This document shows positions 7,139-15,130 of a DNA stretch of 38,088 bases, in pieces. The notes under the pieces are model-generated. The model was not told where the DNA came from, ran no database searches, and saw only the letters and a list, made by a program, of their open reading frames with translations. A program made the translations under genes and the position numbers. The stretch is from an uncultured Alphaproteobacteria bacterium (lineage in GTDB: Bacteria > Pseudomonadota > Alphaproteobacteria > HIMB59 > GCA-002718135), in assembly GCA_902622475.1 (NCBI GenBank), contig CACNPW010000008.1:1-38088 (forward strand). The letters run 5' to 3'. Numbering within the stretch: position 1 is the stretch's first letter; each line of letters opens with the position of its first letter.

Positions 7139-8443
7139 CTAAGCCTTAACTTCTACCAATTCTTCAAAACGTGTTGTGTAACATGGGGATACGTTTTCTC
7201 TTTTCATCTTCCATATTTTTTCTATACCTTCAGAAGCTATCTTTAACGTTGAACTTCCATATCTAGAATTAATATTATCAATAGTATTCATTATTCTATC
7301 CGATGTATCACGGTCGTAATCAAGCAATCCTCTAGTTACATTGTGCCTGTTAAGACCATATAATATAATTCCAGCTTTTTTATAACGAAATCCTGGTCGG
7401 TATATTTTTCTAATTCCTTCAAGAGCTCTTTTAACAATTTTCATGCTATTATTTGTTGGAAAAGGTAAGTGTAGTTTTATTGAATTCGAATATTGTTTTT
7501 CTCTTCTATTAAAATGATTTGTTAAAACAAAAACACTCATGGACTCAGCCACTAAGCCCTCTTCCCTTATCTTCTCTGATACTCTTGATCCATAAGTTGA
7601 TATTGATTCCTCTAAATCAAATAATTTTTCTATTGGCTGACTAAATGATCTTGAGACACAACAACTTTGTTTATCACTTGGAACCAAATCAAGTTCTAAA
7701 CACGATACACTATTTAATTCTAGGTATGTCTTCTCTCCCACTACACCCATATTTTTTCTTATCCATCCTCTGTCCATTTGTGAAAATTGATAAGCATTAT
7801 GAATATTATATTTTTTCAGGAAAAGAGATAATCTTTTTCCAATACCCCATACTTCTTCAATAGCTGTTAATTCTAATGCTTTTTTTATTTCTATTTTATT
7901 TTTTAGTATGCAAACACCTTTATAGTCTGGTTGTTTTTTTGCTAAATGATTAGCTATTTTTGATAGTGTTTTTGTTGGACCCACTCCAATACTAACTGGA
8001 ATGCCAACCCACTTCTTAATTGTTTGCCTAATGTATCTGCAATAAGTGTTTAACTCATAGTTCTCAAAACCATTTAAACCAAGAAATGCTTCATCTATGG
8101 AGTAGATTTCTACCTCTGAGGAGAAACTTGATAAAGTTTCCATTACTCTTTGAGAAATATCACCATATAAAGAATAATTAGATGAAAAAACTTTAACATC
8201 ATTTTTTTCAATAATATTTTTTGCTTTAAAATAAGGTTCACCCATTTTTATCCCTAATTTTTTTGCTTCTTTTGATCGCGCAATGATACAACCATCATTA
8301 TTGGAAAGTACAACAATTGGTTTTCCTATAAGTTTTGGATTAAATATTCTTTCACATGACGCATAAAAATTGTTGCAATCTATCAATGCTATAGATTGAT
8401 TTACTGAGCTATGATTTCTATTAAGTAGTTTTGTGTATGACAT
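7139..8443 (-). CDS. umuC: DNA polymerase V catalytic subunit UmuC (Y-family)
   Basis: Error-prone Y-family translesion polymerase, 434 residues against 422 in E. coli, and colinear to the end (the final MKR...SPCYTTRFEELVEV matches the E. coli C-terminus). Catalytic residues are present: D22 in ALIDCNNFYASCE, and D117-E118 in the YSIDEAF motif. The palm, fingers and little-finger regions are all there. The E. coli beta-clamp motif QLNLF corresponds here to a divergent TRGLLDY stretch. The gene overlaps the end of umuD by 23 bp, a sign of translational coupling, though a start at a slightly later codon is possible. Its stop lies 5 bp from the right tRNA-Asn repeat, so its 3' flank was remade by the insertion. 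Confidence 0.95.
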   Translation of the reverse strand: MSYTKLLNRNHSSVNQSIALIDCNNFYASCERIFNPKLIGKPIVVLSNNDGCIIARSKEAKKLGIKMGEPYFKAKNIIEKNDVKVFSSNYSLYGDISQRVMETLSSFSSEVEIYSIDEAFLGLNGFENYELNTYCRYIRQTIKKWVGIPVSIGVGPTKTLSKIANHLAKKQPDYKGVCILKNKIEIKKALELTAIEEVWGIGKRLSLFLKKYNIHNAYQFSQMDRGWIRKNMGVVGEKTYLELNSVSCLELDLVPSDKQSCCVSRSFSQPIEKLFDLEESISTYGSRVSEKIREEGLVAESMSVFVLTNHFNRREKQYSNSIKLHLPFPTNNSMKIVKRALEGIRKIYRPGFRYKKAGIILYGLNRHNVTRGLLDYDRDTSDRIMNTIDNINSRYGSSTLKIASEGIEKIWKMKRENVSPCYTTRFEELVEVKA

Positions 8444-8858
8444 ATGTCACTACCCCCCATATAAAACACTCCATTTCTTCTTTAACTTGAATACTAGGAT
8501 ACTCACTATTGGCAGAAATTAAGAATAATGACTGATCTTTCTTTTTCAGTTTTTTGACTGTTAGGTCACCAAAGATGGAGGCTATAACAATATTGTCGTT
8601 GCGAGGTGCAATACTTCTATCAACAATAAGTAGATCACCTGATAATATGCCTGCATCGGTCATAGAAGGGCCATTAGCTTTAACGATATAGGTTGCTGTT
8701 GGACGTTGAACCAAATATTCATTAAGATCAAGTTTGTTTTCCATATAATCAGTAGCTGGAGATGGAAAACCTGCAGATACTGTATCAAGAAAATAAGGTG
8801 TTATTTGATCTCCTTTGGATTCAGCTTTAAATATTAAGTTTTCTATTTTTTTAGACAT
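8421..8858 (-). CDS. umuD: UmuD, self-cleaving subunit of DNA polymerase V
   Basis: LexA-type S24 peptidase without a DNA-binding domain, 145 residues (139 in E. coli). The self-cleavage site is A29-G30 in SAGFPSPATDY. The serine nucleophile is S65 in NGPSM and the general-base lysine is K102 in LTVKKL, with the same 37-residue spacing as E. coli S60/K97. In the SOS response RecA filaments trigger cleavage to UmuD', which joins UmuC. The gene lies upstream of and overlapping umuC, with an SOS box and a good -10 element in front. The start gives a normal-length N-terminal arm. Highly secure. Confidence 0.95.
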   Translation of the reverse strand: MSKKIENLIFKAESKGDQITPYFLDTVSAGFPSPATDYMENKLDLNEYLVQRPTATYIVKANGPSMTDAGILSGDLLIVDRSIAPRNDNIVIASIFGDLTVKKLKKKDQSLFLISANSEYPSIQVKEEMECFIWGVVTYVIHKTT

Positions 8859-8896
8859 AATATTAAAAAAAATATTTAAATAATTGATAAATAATA

Positions 8897-8925
8897 ATTA
8901 TATCATTTATAAAATTATTTGTTCT
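8897..8925 (-). promoter_or_regulatory. umuDC promoter
   Basis: On the minus strand a perfect TATAAT (8897-8902) lies 17 bp from AGAACA (8920-8925). The -35 position is overlapped by one half of the SOS box, so LexA binding would occlude it. The start point would be near 8890, about 32 bases before the umuD start codon. Confidence 0.6.
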
Positions 8926-8935
8926 ACTTTTGTTC
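8921..8935. promoter_or_regulatory. LexA SOS box GTTC-N7-GTTC
   Basis: Exact match to the alphaproteobacterial LexA operator: GTTC at 8921-8924, seven bases, GTTC at 8932-8935. It lies 63 bp upstream of umuD and overlaps its -35 element. It is also 62 bp upstream of the divergent alaX gene, but further from that gene's -10 box. Confidence 0.85.
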
Positions 8936-8942
8936 TAATTTA

Positions 8943-8970
8943 TTCAGAATGAGAAAAAAGTCAATATAAT
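8943..8970 (+). promoter_or_regulatory. possible alaX promoter
   Basis: A perfect TATAAT at 8965-8970 lies 27 bp before the alaX start codon. The -35 candidate TTCAGA (8943-8948, 16-bp spacer) is poor. Confidence 0.4.
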
Positions 8971-8997
8971 ATTTTTAAAATACTGTTAAAAAACGCT

Positions 8998-9699
8998 ATG
9001 ACAAAATTATTCGAAGATGATGCATACCTTCGAGAATTTAAAGCAAAAATTATAGGTATTGTGAAAGAAGAAAATCGTATTGAGTTGGATAAGACAGCAT
9101 TTTATGCAAAAAGTGGTGGTCAACCTGGGGACACAGGTACAATAGAAGCTGAAAGTACAAAAATAGAAGTTTTAGATACTATTAAAGAAAATAATAAAAT
9201 AATAAATATTGTAGATGATCTCAAAGATCTTGAAGAGAATGCAGACATAATTGGAAAAATAAATTGGGATTTACGATACAAGCATATGAGAATGCATACT
9301 GCACTGCACTTGTTGTGTTCTATAGTCCCTTTAGGAGTAACTGGCGGTCAAATTGGTTATGAAAAAAGTCGATTAGATTTTAATGATCCAGATAAACAAA
9401 TAAATAAAGAAGAATTAGAAGAAAAAATAAATTTGTTGGTTGAAGATAATCATACCGTTACTAGTGAAGTAATTGAAAGTAGTATATTGGAAGAAAAACC
9501 TGAGCTAATCAGAACTATGTCAGTAAAACCTCCGCAAGTAGATGGTAAAATAAGATTAATTAGAATTGGTGATATTGATTTACAACCTTGTGGTGGTACA
9601 CATGTGAAATCAACTAATGAGATAGGTAAAATTCAAATCGGCAAAATAGAAAACAAAGGTAAAATGAATAGAAGAGTTAATTTATTGTTATCTTCTTAA
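8998..9699 (+). CDS. alaX: alanyl-tRNA editing protein AlaX
   Basis: Free-standing editing protein that hydrolyses mischarged Ser- or Gly-tRNA-Ala, 233 residues. It matches the second additional and editing domains of AlaRS: TAFYAKSGGQPGDTG at about 33-47, then the zinc and active-site motifs HTALH (H100, H104) and CGGTH (C198, H202). No class II catalytic core is present, so it is a true AlaX and not a truncated alaS. It is a single-gene unit, divergent from umuDC and convergent with aapP, the stop codons lying one base apart with no visible terminator. The ATG is followed by MTKLFEDDAY, the normal N-terminus of the family. Confidence 0.9.
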   Translation: MTKLFEDDAYLREFKAKIIGIVKEENRIELDKTAFYAKSGGQPGDTGTIEAESTKIEVLDTIKENNKIINIVDDLKDLEENADIIGKINWDLRYKHMRMHTALHLLCSIVPLGVTGGQIGYEKSRLDFNDPDKQINKEELEEKINLLVEDNHTVTSEVIESSILEEKPELIRTMSVKPPQVDGKIRLIRIGDIDLQPCGGTHVKSTNEIGKIQIGKIENKGKMNRRVNLLLSS

Positions 9700-9700
9700 A

Positions 9701-10444
9701 TTACTGATGAAGAATTTGACTTAAGAATAACTTTGTACGATCACTCTCTGGATTATTGAAAAACTTATCTGGGCTAGCTTCCTCAACAATTTTACCTTCA
9801 TCCATAAAAACCATTCTATCAGCAACTGTTTTAGCAAAACCCATTTCGTGAGTAACAACAATCATAGTCATTCCACCGTTTGCCAAATCAACCATAACAT
9901 CCAAAACTTCTTTTATCATTTCAGGATCTAGAGCTGAAGTTGGTTCATCAAAAAGCATGATGTTAGGATTCATTGCAAGAGATCTAGCAATTGCTACTCT
10001 TTGTTGTTGACCACCAGATAATTGACCAGGATACTTGTTGGCTTGTTCAGGAATTTTTACTATTTCTAACTGTCTCATAGCCAGTTCCTCTGCTTCCGCC
10101 TTTGGCATTTTTTTAACCCAAATTGGTGCTAACGTTATATTTTCTTTTACAGATAAATGAGGGAATAAATTAAATTGCTGGAATACCATCCCGACTTCTT
10201 TTCTAACATTATCAATATTTTTTAAATTTCCTGTTAACTCAATTCCATCAACAACAATTGAACCTTCTTGGTGCTCTTCCAATCTATTAATACATCTGAT
10301 CATTGTGGATTTACCAGAACCAGAAGGACCACAAACTACAATTCTTTCTTTCTTCTTCACTTCAAGATTTACATCTTGTAATACATGAAAATCCCCAAAC
10401 CACTTATTAACATTTTTTAATGAAATTATAGATTCTTCACTCAT
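9701..10444 (-). CDS. aapP: general L-amino-acid ABC transporter ATPase
   Basis: ATP-binding subunit of a polar amino-acid importer (PAAT family), 247 residues as usual. Walker A is GPSGSGKS at 39-46, followed by a Q-loop in [11 protein letters not shown], the signature LSGGQQQR, Walker [15 protein letters not shown] and the switch His in VVTHEMGF. It ends with the QILHQ tail seen in AapP/BztD/GlnQ proteins. It is the last gene of the aapJQMP operon, separated from aapM by one base. It energises the AapQ/AapM channel on the cytoplasmic face of the membrane. Confidence 0.94.
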   Translation of the reverse strand: MSEESIISLKNVNKWFGDFHVLQDVNLEVKKKERIVVCGPSGSGKSTMIRCINRLEEHQEGSIVVDGIELTGNLKNIDNVRKEVGMVFQQFNLFPHLSVKENITLAPIWVKKMPKAEAEELAMRQLEIVKIPEQANKYPGQLSGGQQQRVAIARSLAMNPNIMLFDEPTSALDPEMIKEVLDVMVDLANGGMTMIVVTHEMGFAKTVADRMVFMDEGKIVEEASPDKFFNNPESDRTKLFLSQILHQ

Positions 10445-10445
10445 T

Positions 10446-11579
10446 TTAATCAGCCCCCATATTAATACCTGTTTTTAATTTCTTTTCCAAATACAAACTG
10501 TATCTAGACATTCCAAATGTGAATATAAAAAATACCAAACTTACAAAAAAGTAAATTTCATAAGATAAACCTAACCAATTGGTATCCGCTAAAGTACCTC
10601 TTCCAATTCCTAATAAATCCAATATTCCTACAATAATTACTAAAGTTGTGTCCTTAAATAAACCTATAGATGTGTTGACAATTGGTGGTATAGAAATTCT
10701 AATAGCTTGAGGAAGAATTATTAATAAATTCATTCTCCAATAAGACATTCCAAGTGATTTAGCAGCTTCATATTGGCCAGGAGGTATTGCCTGTAGTCCT
10801 CCTCTTATAACCTCTGCCATATAAGCGGATTGAAATAAAGTAACGGCAACAAGAACTCTTACCAAACCATCCATGTCTATTCCTTCTGGTAAAAAAAGAG
10901 GAAGCATTACCATTCCAAAGAATAATAAAGTTATAAGAGGAACACCTCTAATAAACTCAATAAACAATGTACACATCATACTTATAACTGGTAACTTAGA
11001 TCTTCTTCCTAAAGCCAACATAATTCCAATAGGAAAAGCTAATGCAATTCCAGTACAGCCTAGGACAAGTGTTACTAGAAGACCGCCCCATTTGTTAGTA
11101 GAGACTTCAGTAAATCCCAAGCCACCATTAAGTAAAAAATAAGCAATAACAGGAAAAATGTATGTAAAATATAAGAAGTACTTTCTATACGGAAGTTTTG
11201 CATACAAAAGAGGTAGCAGCGCAAAAGCTAACATCACATACGCTAAATTAACTCTCCAAACTTCAACTCTTGGATAAAATCCATAAATAAATTGATAAAA
11301 CCTTACATATATAACTGCCCAACAAGCTCCACCATTTTCAGGATCTAAATTTCGTGAACACATTTCTTGATTAGTAATTTGTTCACCAAGATAATTATAT
11401 TTGAAGTCAGCTGAGAATATTGTCCAATCTAAAATCCAAGGGATAAACTGATACAAACAATAAATAACAAATAAAGTTATTAATGAGTTTGTCCAATTGA
11501 AGAATAAATTTATTCGTAACCAACCAATAATACCTGTTGTTGCAACTGGTGGTTTTCTAACTTCATTCATTTCGTTCAT
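10446..11579 (-). CDS. aapM: general L-amino-acid ABC transporter permease AapM
   Basis: Inner-membrane permease, 377 residues, the size of AapM/BztC. The N-terminal region contains a transmembrane helix and a long periplasmic segment (about 60-110, with two Cys), then the HisM-like core with several helices. The EAA loop reads [27 protein letters not shown] (about 267-293), the docking site for Aap[13 protein letters not shown] motif of the family is present. It overlaps the aapQ stop by one base, typical of translational coupling. It would form a heterodimer with AapQ for broad-range amino-acid uptake. Confidence 0.93.
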   Translation of the reverse strand: MNEMNEVRKPPVATTGIIGWLRINLFFNWTNSLITLFVIYCLYQFIPWILDWTIFSADFKYNYLGEQITNQEMCSRNLDPENGGACWAVIYVRFYQFIYGFYPRVEVWRVNLAYVMLAFALLPLLYAKLPYRKYFLYFTYIFPVIAYFLLNGGLGFTEVSTNKWGGLLVTLVLGCTGIALAFPIGIMLALGRRSKLPVISMMCTLFIEFIRGVPLITLLFFGMVMLPLFLPEGIDMDGLVRVLVAVTLFQSAYMAEVIRGGLQAIPPGQYEAAKSLGMSYWRMNLLIILPQAIRISIPPIVNTSIGLFKDTTLVIIVGILDLLGIGRGTLADTNWLGLSYEIYFFVSLVFFIFTFGMSRYSLYLEKKLKTGINMGAD

Positions 11580-12742
11580 TACTTTTCCTTAAATTGTATA
11601 CTTCTATTATAAATGTTCATAAAGAAAGATATTGTCAGACTAATTGACAAATAAGTTGCCATAACAATTGCCATACATTCAATAGCTTGGCCAGTTTGAT
11701 TTAAACTTATTCCTCCAAAACCGTGAACAAGGTCAGCGTATCCGACAGCAATTCCTAAAGAAGAATTTTTAGTTAAGTTTAAATACTGACTTGTTAGTGG
11801 AGGGACAATCACTCTAAGAGCTTGGGGTATAATGATTAGTCTCATTATCCATGTTTGTTTTAAGCCTATAGCAGCAGATGCCTCTCTTTGTCCTTTTGAG
11901 ACAGACATTATACCTGCTCTAACTATTTCAGAAATGAAAGCTGCTGTGTAAATTGATAATGCTAAAAACATTGCTATAAATTCAGGTCTAATAACTAGAC
12001 CGCCTTTAAAGTTAAAACCTTTTAATTCTGGATGCTCAAAAGACAAAGGTGAACCAAGAATAAAAAATAAAATTAATGGAACAATAAATATTAATCCGAT
12101 TGAACTTGAGAATACTGGGAATTGTTGACCTGTCTTATCTTGTCTTTTTTTTGCCCATCTATTTATTAAGAAACTTGAAATTAAAGCCAATACAATTGCA
12201 ATTAATACATATGAAAATCCACTTTCAAATATTGGTCTTGGAGAATACAATCCTCTGTTTGAAATATAAAATACATCAAGAACTTGTAATGATTGCTTAA
12301 CACGAGGAAGTTGAATTAAAATACTATACCATAAAATTATTTGAAGAAGTAAGGGTACATTTCTTGAAAATTCAACGTAAATATAAACTAGTCGACTTAA
12401 TAACCAATTTGAAGATAGTCTTACTATGCCCAATATAAAACCTAAAATTGTTGCAGCTATACAACCTGTAATTGATACCAAAAGAGTATTTAAGACTCCT
12501 ACAAAATAAACTTTTAAGTGTGTATCGGTTGATTTAAATTCTAAGAAGGGGGAAAAACTTATATCAAAGCCAGCTGGATTTTGAAGAAAACTCCAACCAG
12601 TTGCGATATTTCTTTTTTCTAAGTTGTAAGAAGTTGTACTTATTACAAAAAATAACCCTAAGGCAAATAAACCTACAACTAAAGTTTGAAAAAAAATGGA
12701 TCTAAATTTTTCATCAGAAAAGAAACCTAAGTTAGATCGCAT
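11579..12742 (-). CDS. aapQ: general L-amino-acid ABC transporter permease AapQ
   Basis: Inner-membrane permease, 387 residues from the chosen start. The EAA loop reads GQREASAAIGLKQTWIMRLIIIPQALR, and FSRNVPLLLQIILWY is the usual family motif in helix 3. The long insertion between the first helix and the core is the AapQ/BztB hallmark. The frame is open to an ATG at 12755-12757, but that lies on the poly-T edge of a terminator hairpin and would add only MYILA. I prefer the ATG at 12740-12742, which gives MRSNLGFF. Neither has a visible Shine-Dalgarno site. It is the first permease gene after aapJ, separated from it by the terminator at 12756-12783. Confidence 0.92.
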   Translation of the reverse strand: MRSNLGFFSDEKFRSIFFQTLVVGLFALGLFFVISTTSYNLEKRNIATGWSFLQNPAGFDISFSPFLEFKSTDTHLKVYFVGVLNTLLVSITGCIAATILGFILGIVRLSSNWLLSRLVYIYVEFSRNVPLLLQIILWYSILIQLPRVKQSLQVLDVFYISNRGLYSPRPIFESGFSYVLIAIVLALISSFLINRWAKKRQDKTGQQFPVFSSSIGLIFIVPLILFFILGSPLSFEHPELKGFNFKGGLVIRPEFIAMFLALSIYTAAFISEIVRAGIMSVSKGQREASAAIGLKQTWIMRLIIIPQALRVIVPPLTSQYLNLTKNSSLGIAVGYADLVHGFGGISLNQTGQAIECMAIVMATYLSISLTISFFMNIYNRSIQFKEK

Positions 12743-12755
12743 CGCTAGTATATAC

Positions 12756-12783
12756 AAAAAAAATGGGGGGTTTAAAACCCCCC
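12756..12783 (-). terminator. intrinsic terminator between aapJ and aapQ
   Basis: On the minus strand six G, TTTTAAA, six C, then A and eight T: a GC-rich hairpin at 12765-12783 followed by a U-run (12756-12763). It lies 20 bp past the aapJ stop and ends just before the aapQ start, so only readthrough transcripts express the permeases and ATPase. Confidence 0.9.
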
Positions 12784-12803
12784 GTTATAAATTTAATTAA
12801 GAT

Positions 12804-13808
12804 TTATCTGAATGGAGGTGCGTATAAAATACCACCTTGAGTCCATAGAGCATTTAAACCTCTTGCAATTTCTAGAGGTGTGTCTGGACCTACGTTTGCT
12901 TCGTATGATTCTGAGTAGTTACCAATTTGTTTGATAATTTGGTAAGCCCAATCATTACTTAGCTCAAGCATTTCTCCATAGTTACCTTCAACACCAAGAA
13001 GTCTTAGTACTTCAGGAACATTAGAGCTAGTTTGAGCATCAACGTTTTCAGATGTAATACCTAGTTCTTCAGCAATAATCATTGCATTTAAAGACCAACG
13101 AACTACGTCACCCCACTGGTGATCACCATGTCTTACAAGTGGACCAAGTGGTTCTTTTGAAATAATTTCTGGTAATACAACCCATTTATCTGGATTAGAA
13201 GCAGCAGCTCTTGTTGAAGAAAGACCTGAAGCGTCAGTTGTGTATACGTCACATCTTCCAGCAAATAAGTTTTCTTTACCTTCATCATTAGTTTCAATTG
13301 GAAGTGCTTCGTAGCTAATTCCATTTAATCTGAAGAAGTCAGCAAGGTTTAACTCTGTAGTAGTACCAGTTTGGATACATACAGTAGCACCATCAAGCTC
13401 AGTTGCACTTGATACACCAAGAGCAGATGGAACCATGAAACCTTGTCCATCGTAGAAGTTTACACCTACGAACTCAAAACCAAGATTAACATCACGGCTA
13501 ATTGTCCAAGTTGTATTTCTCGCTAACATATCAACTTCACCAGAAGCTAATGTTGGGAAACGAGATTTACCTGTAGTAGTAATAAATTCTACTTTTGAAC
13601 GGTCTCCAAAAACAGCTACAGCAACTGCACGACACATATCTGCATCTAGACCAGCCCATTCACCGCTATCATCTGGAGCAGCAAAACCAGCAAGACCAGT
13701 TGTTACTCCACATTTTAGAAAACCTCTATTTTTAACATCATCAAGAGTTCCAGCATGTGCTGAAAAAGCAAACGCTACAACCGCAAAGATAGATAATAGT
13801 TTTTTCAT
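12804..13808 (-). CDS. aapJ: general L-amino-acid ABC transporter binding protein
   Basis: Periplasmic solute-binding protein, 334 residues, of the AapJ/BztA family. A signal peptide of 19 residues (MKKLLSIFAVVAFAFSAHA) precedes GTLDDVKNRGFLKCGVTTGLAGF, the typical start of mature AapJ. The ligand-pocket region includes GLDADMCRAVAVAVFGD, with the conserved acidic residue, and LARNTTWTISRD. An SD-like CGGAG lies ahead of the ATG. The base composition is richer in GC than its neighbours and its codons look optimised, as expected for a highly expressed binding protein. A terminator follows it, so it can be made in excess over AapQMP. Confidence 0.95.
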   Translation of the reverse strand: MKKLLSIFAVVAFAFSAHAGTLDDVKNRGFLKCGVTTGLAGFAAPDDSGEWAGLDADMCRAVAVAVFGDRSKVEFITTTGKSRFPTLASGEVDMLARNTTWTISRDVNLGFEFVGVNFYDGQGFMVPSALGVSSATELDGATVCIQTGTTTELNLADFFRLNGISYEALPIETNDEGKENLFAGRCDVYTTDASGLSSTRAAASNPDKWVVLPEIISKEPLGPLVRHGDHQWGDVVRWSLNAMIIAEELGITSENVDAQTSSNVPEVLRLLGVEGNYGEMLELSNDWAYQIIKQIGNYSESYEANVGPDTPLEIARGLNALWTQGGILYAPPFR

Positions 13809-13822
13809 ATTATTTTCTCCGT

Positions 13823-13840
13823 TTAAATAATTATTTAAAT
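13823..13840. repeat. perfect AT palindrome ahead of aapJ
   Basis: An 18-bp perfect palindrome TTTAAATAATTATTTAAA in the aapJ leader, ending a few bases before the SD. It is made only of A and T, so it could be chance in this AT-rich genome, an RNA hairpin, or a regulator site. Confidence 0.3.
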
Positions 13841-13862
13841 ATCTTTTTTCAAAGATTGCTTC

Positions 13863-13891
13863 CCTATAACAAATTAATAAGTTAATCCCAA
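13863..13891 (-). promoter_or_regulatory. possible aapJ promoter
   Basis: On the minus strand TTGGGA (13886-13891), a 17-bp spacer and TATAGG (13863-13868). It would give a leader of about 50 bases that includes the palindrome at 13823-13840. Confidence 0.35.
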
Positions 13892-13969
13892 TAATAGATT
13901 TGTTAAGCTTAAAATTGCCTACTATAATTTGTGTATAAATATTTTGGCTTATACAACATTTAGTTGTTT

Positions 13970-15130
13970 ATGAAAATAAAAACAAAATTAACAAAAATAG
14001 GTAGAAATCCTCTTAAACAAAAAGGGTTTATCAACCCTGGTACCTATAAGGGTTCTACAATGATCTTTAATACATTTAAAGATTACTTAAACGATATTAA
14101 AAATTTTGACGATAGAACAACATTTTACGGAATAAATAAAAATCCATTTCATAAGCAGTTAGAAGACAGTATTTCTTTTTTATATAACTGCAATGATACA
14201 GTACTATCACCATCAGGGTTGGCCTCTATAGTAATTCCCTTTTTTACCTTTTTGAAATCTGGTGATGAGGTTTTAATAAATGATAGTGTTTATAGTCCTA
14301 CTAGAACTTTTTGTGAGAACATCCTTAAACAATATAATGTAAAAATAAAATATTTTCATCCAACAAAAAATATTAATAATTTTCAAAAATTAATTAACAG
14401 TAAAACAAAGCTAATTTATTTAGAATCACCAGGAACAGCAACTTTTGATATTATTGATATACCTTTCATTACAAAAATTGCTAAAAAAAAGAAAATACCA
14501 ACTGTTATGGATAATACTTGGGCTTCACCTTTATTTTGTAATCCAATTAAATTAGGTATTGATATTATTATAGATGCAGGAACTAAATATATAAATGGTC
14601 ACTCGGATGTATTAATTGGTTTCGTTTCGTCTAATAAAAAATATTCCAAAAAAATAAGATCAACTTCAAAAACTTTAGGCATATGTCCTGGTTCTGAAGA
14701 AGTTTATTTAACAATTAGAGGGTTGCCAACACTTGAAATTCGAATGAGAGAAATTGAAAAAAATGCATTATTAATGGCAAAATATTTATTAAAACATGAT
14801 CTTGTATCTGATGTTTTCCATCCAGCATTACCGCATACAAAAAATCATAAAATATGGAAAAGAGATTTCTCTGGTAGCACAGGCTTATTTTCATTTATGA
14901 TGAAAAAGAAATACTCAAAAAATCAAATTGAAAAATTTTTTAATAAACTTAAAATATTCAAATTGGGATACAGTTGGGGTGGATTTGATAGTCTCATTAC
15001 CTTTCCTCCATTAGATAATAGAGAGTTTAAAAATAGAAATACTGGAACTTTAATTAGATTATATTGTGGATTGGAAGACATTGATGATCAAATAAAAGAT
15101 ATTAAAAATGCATTAAAAATTTTAAATTAA
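13970..15130 (+). CDS. metC: cystathionine beta-lyase / trans-sulfuration PLP enzyme
   Basis: PLP-dependent enzyme of the Cys/Met metabolism family, 386 residues. The Schiff-base lysine is K206 in DAGTKYINGHSDVLIG, and the phosphate-binding SPSGLASI (about 80-87) and TYKGST region near residue 25 are present. The VMDNTWASP motif carries the aspartate that contacts the PLP ring. The alphaproteobacterial forms with this N-terminus act as cystathionine beta-lyase (cystathionine to homocysteine, pyruvate and ammonia), but cystathionine gamma-synthase or a cysteine lyase cannot be excluded. I chose the ATG at 13970 over an in-frame TTG two codons earlier. It abuts the TauE-like gene without a gap, so sulfur metabolism is the shared theme. 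Confidence 0.85.
   Translation: MKIKTKLTKIGRNPLKQKGFINPGTYKGSTMIFNTFKDYLNDIKNFDDRTTFYGINKNPFHKQLEDSISFLYNCNDTVLSPSGLASIVIPFFTFLKSGDEVLINDSVYSPTRTFCENILKQYNVKIKYFHPTKNINNFQKLINSKTKLIYLESPGTATFDIIDIPFITKIAKKKKIPTVMDNTWASPLFCNPIKLGIDIIIDAGTKYINGHSDVLIGFVSSNKKYSKKIRSTSKTLGICPGSEEVYLTIRGLPTLEIRMREIEKNALLMAKYLLKHDLVSDVFHPALPHTKNHKIWKRDFSGSTGLFSFMMKKKYSKNQIEKFFNKLKIFKLGYSWGGFDSLITFPPLDNREFKNRNTGTLIRLYCGLEDIDDQIKDIKNALKILN

Noticed and set aside
8998-9699. Truncated alanyl-tRNA synthetase (pseudogene)
   Set aside because: The frame is complete, with a normal AlaX N-terminus and all metal-binding motifs; there is no trace of an AlaRS catalytic core upstream.
10873-11142. Plus-strand 89-codon frame
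   Set aside because: It is the mirror of aapM and has no domain pattern; the minus strand codes for a conserved permease here.
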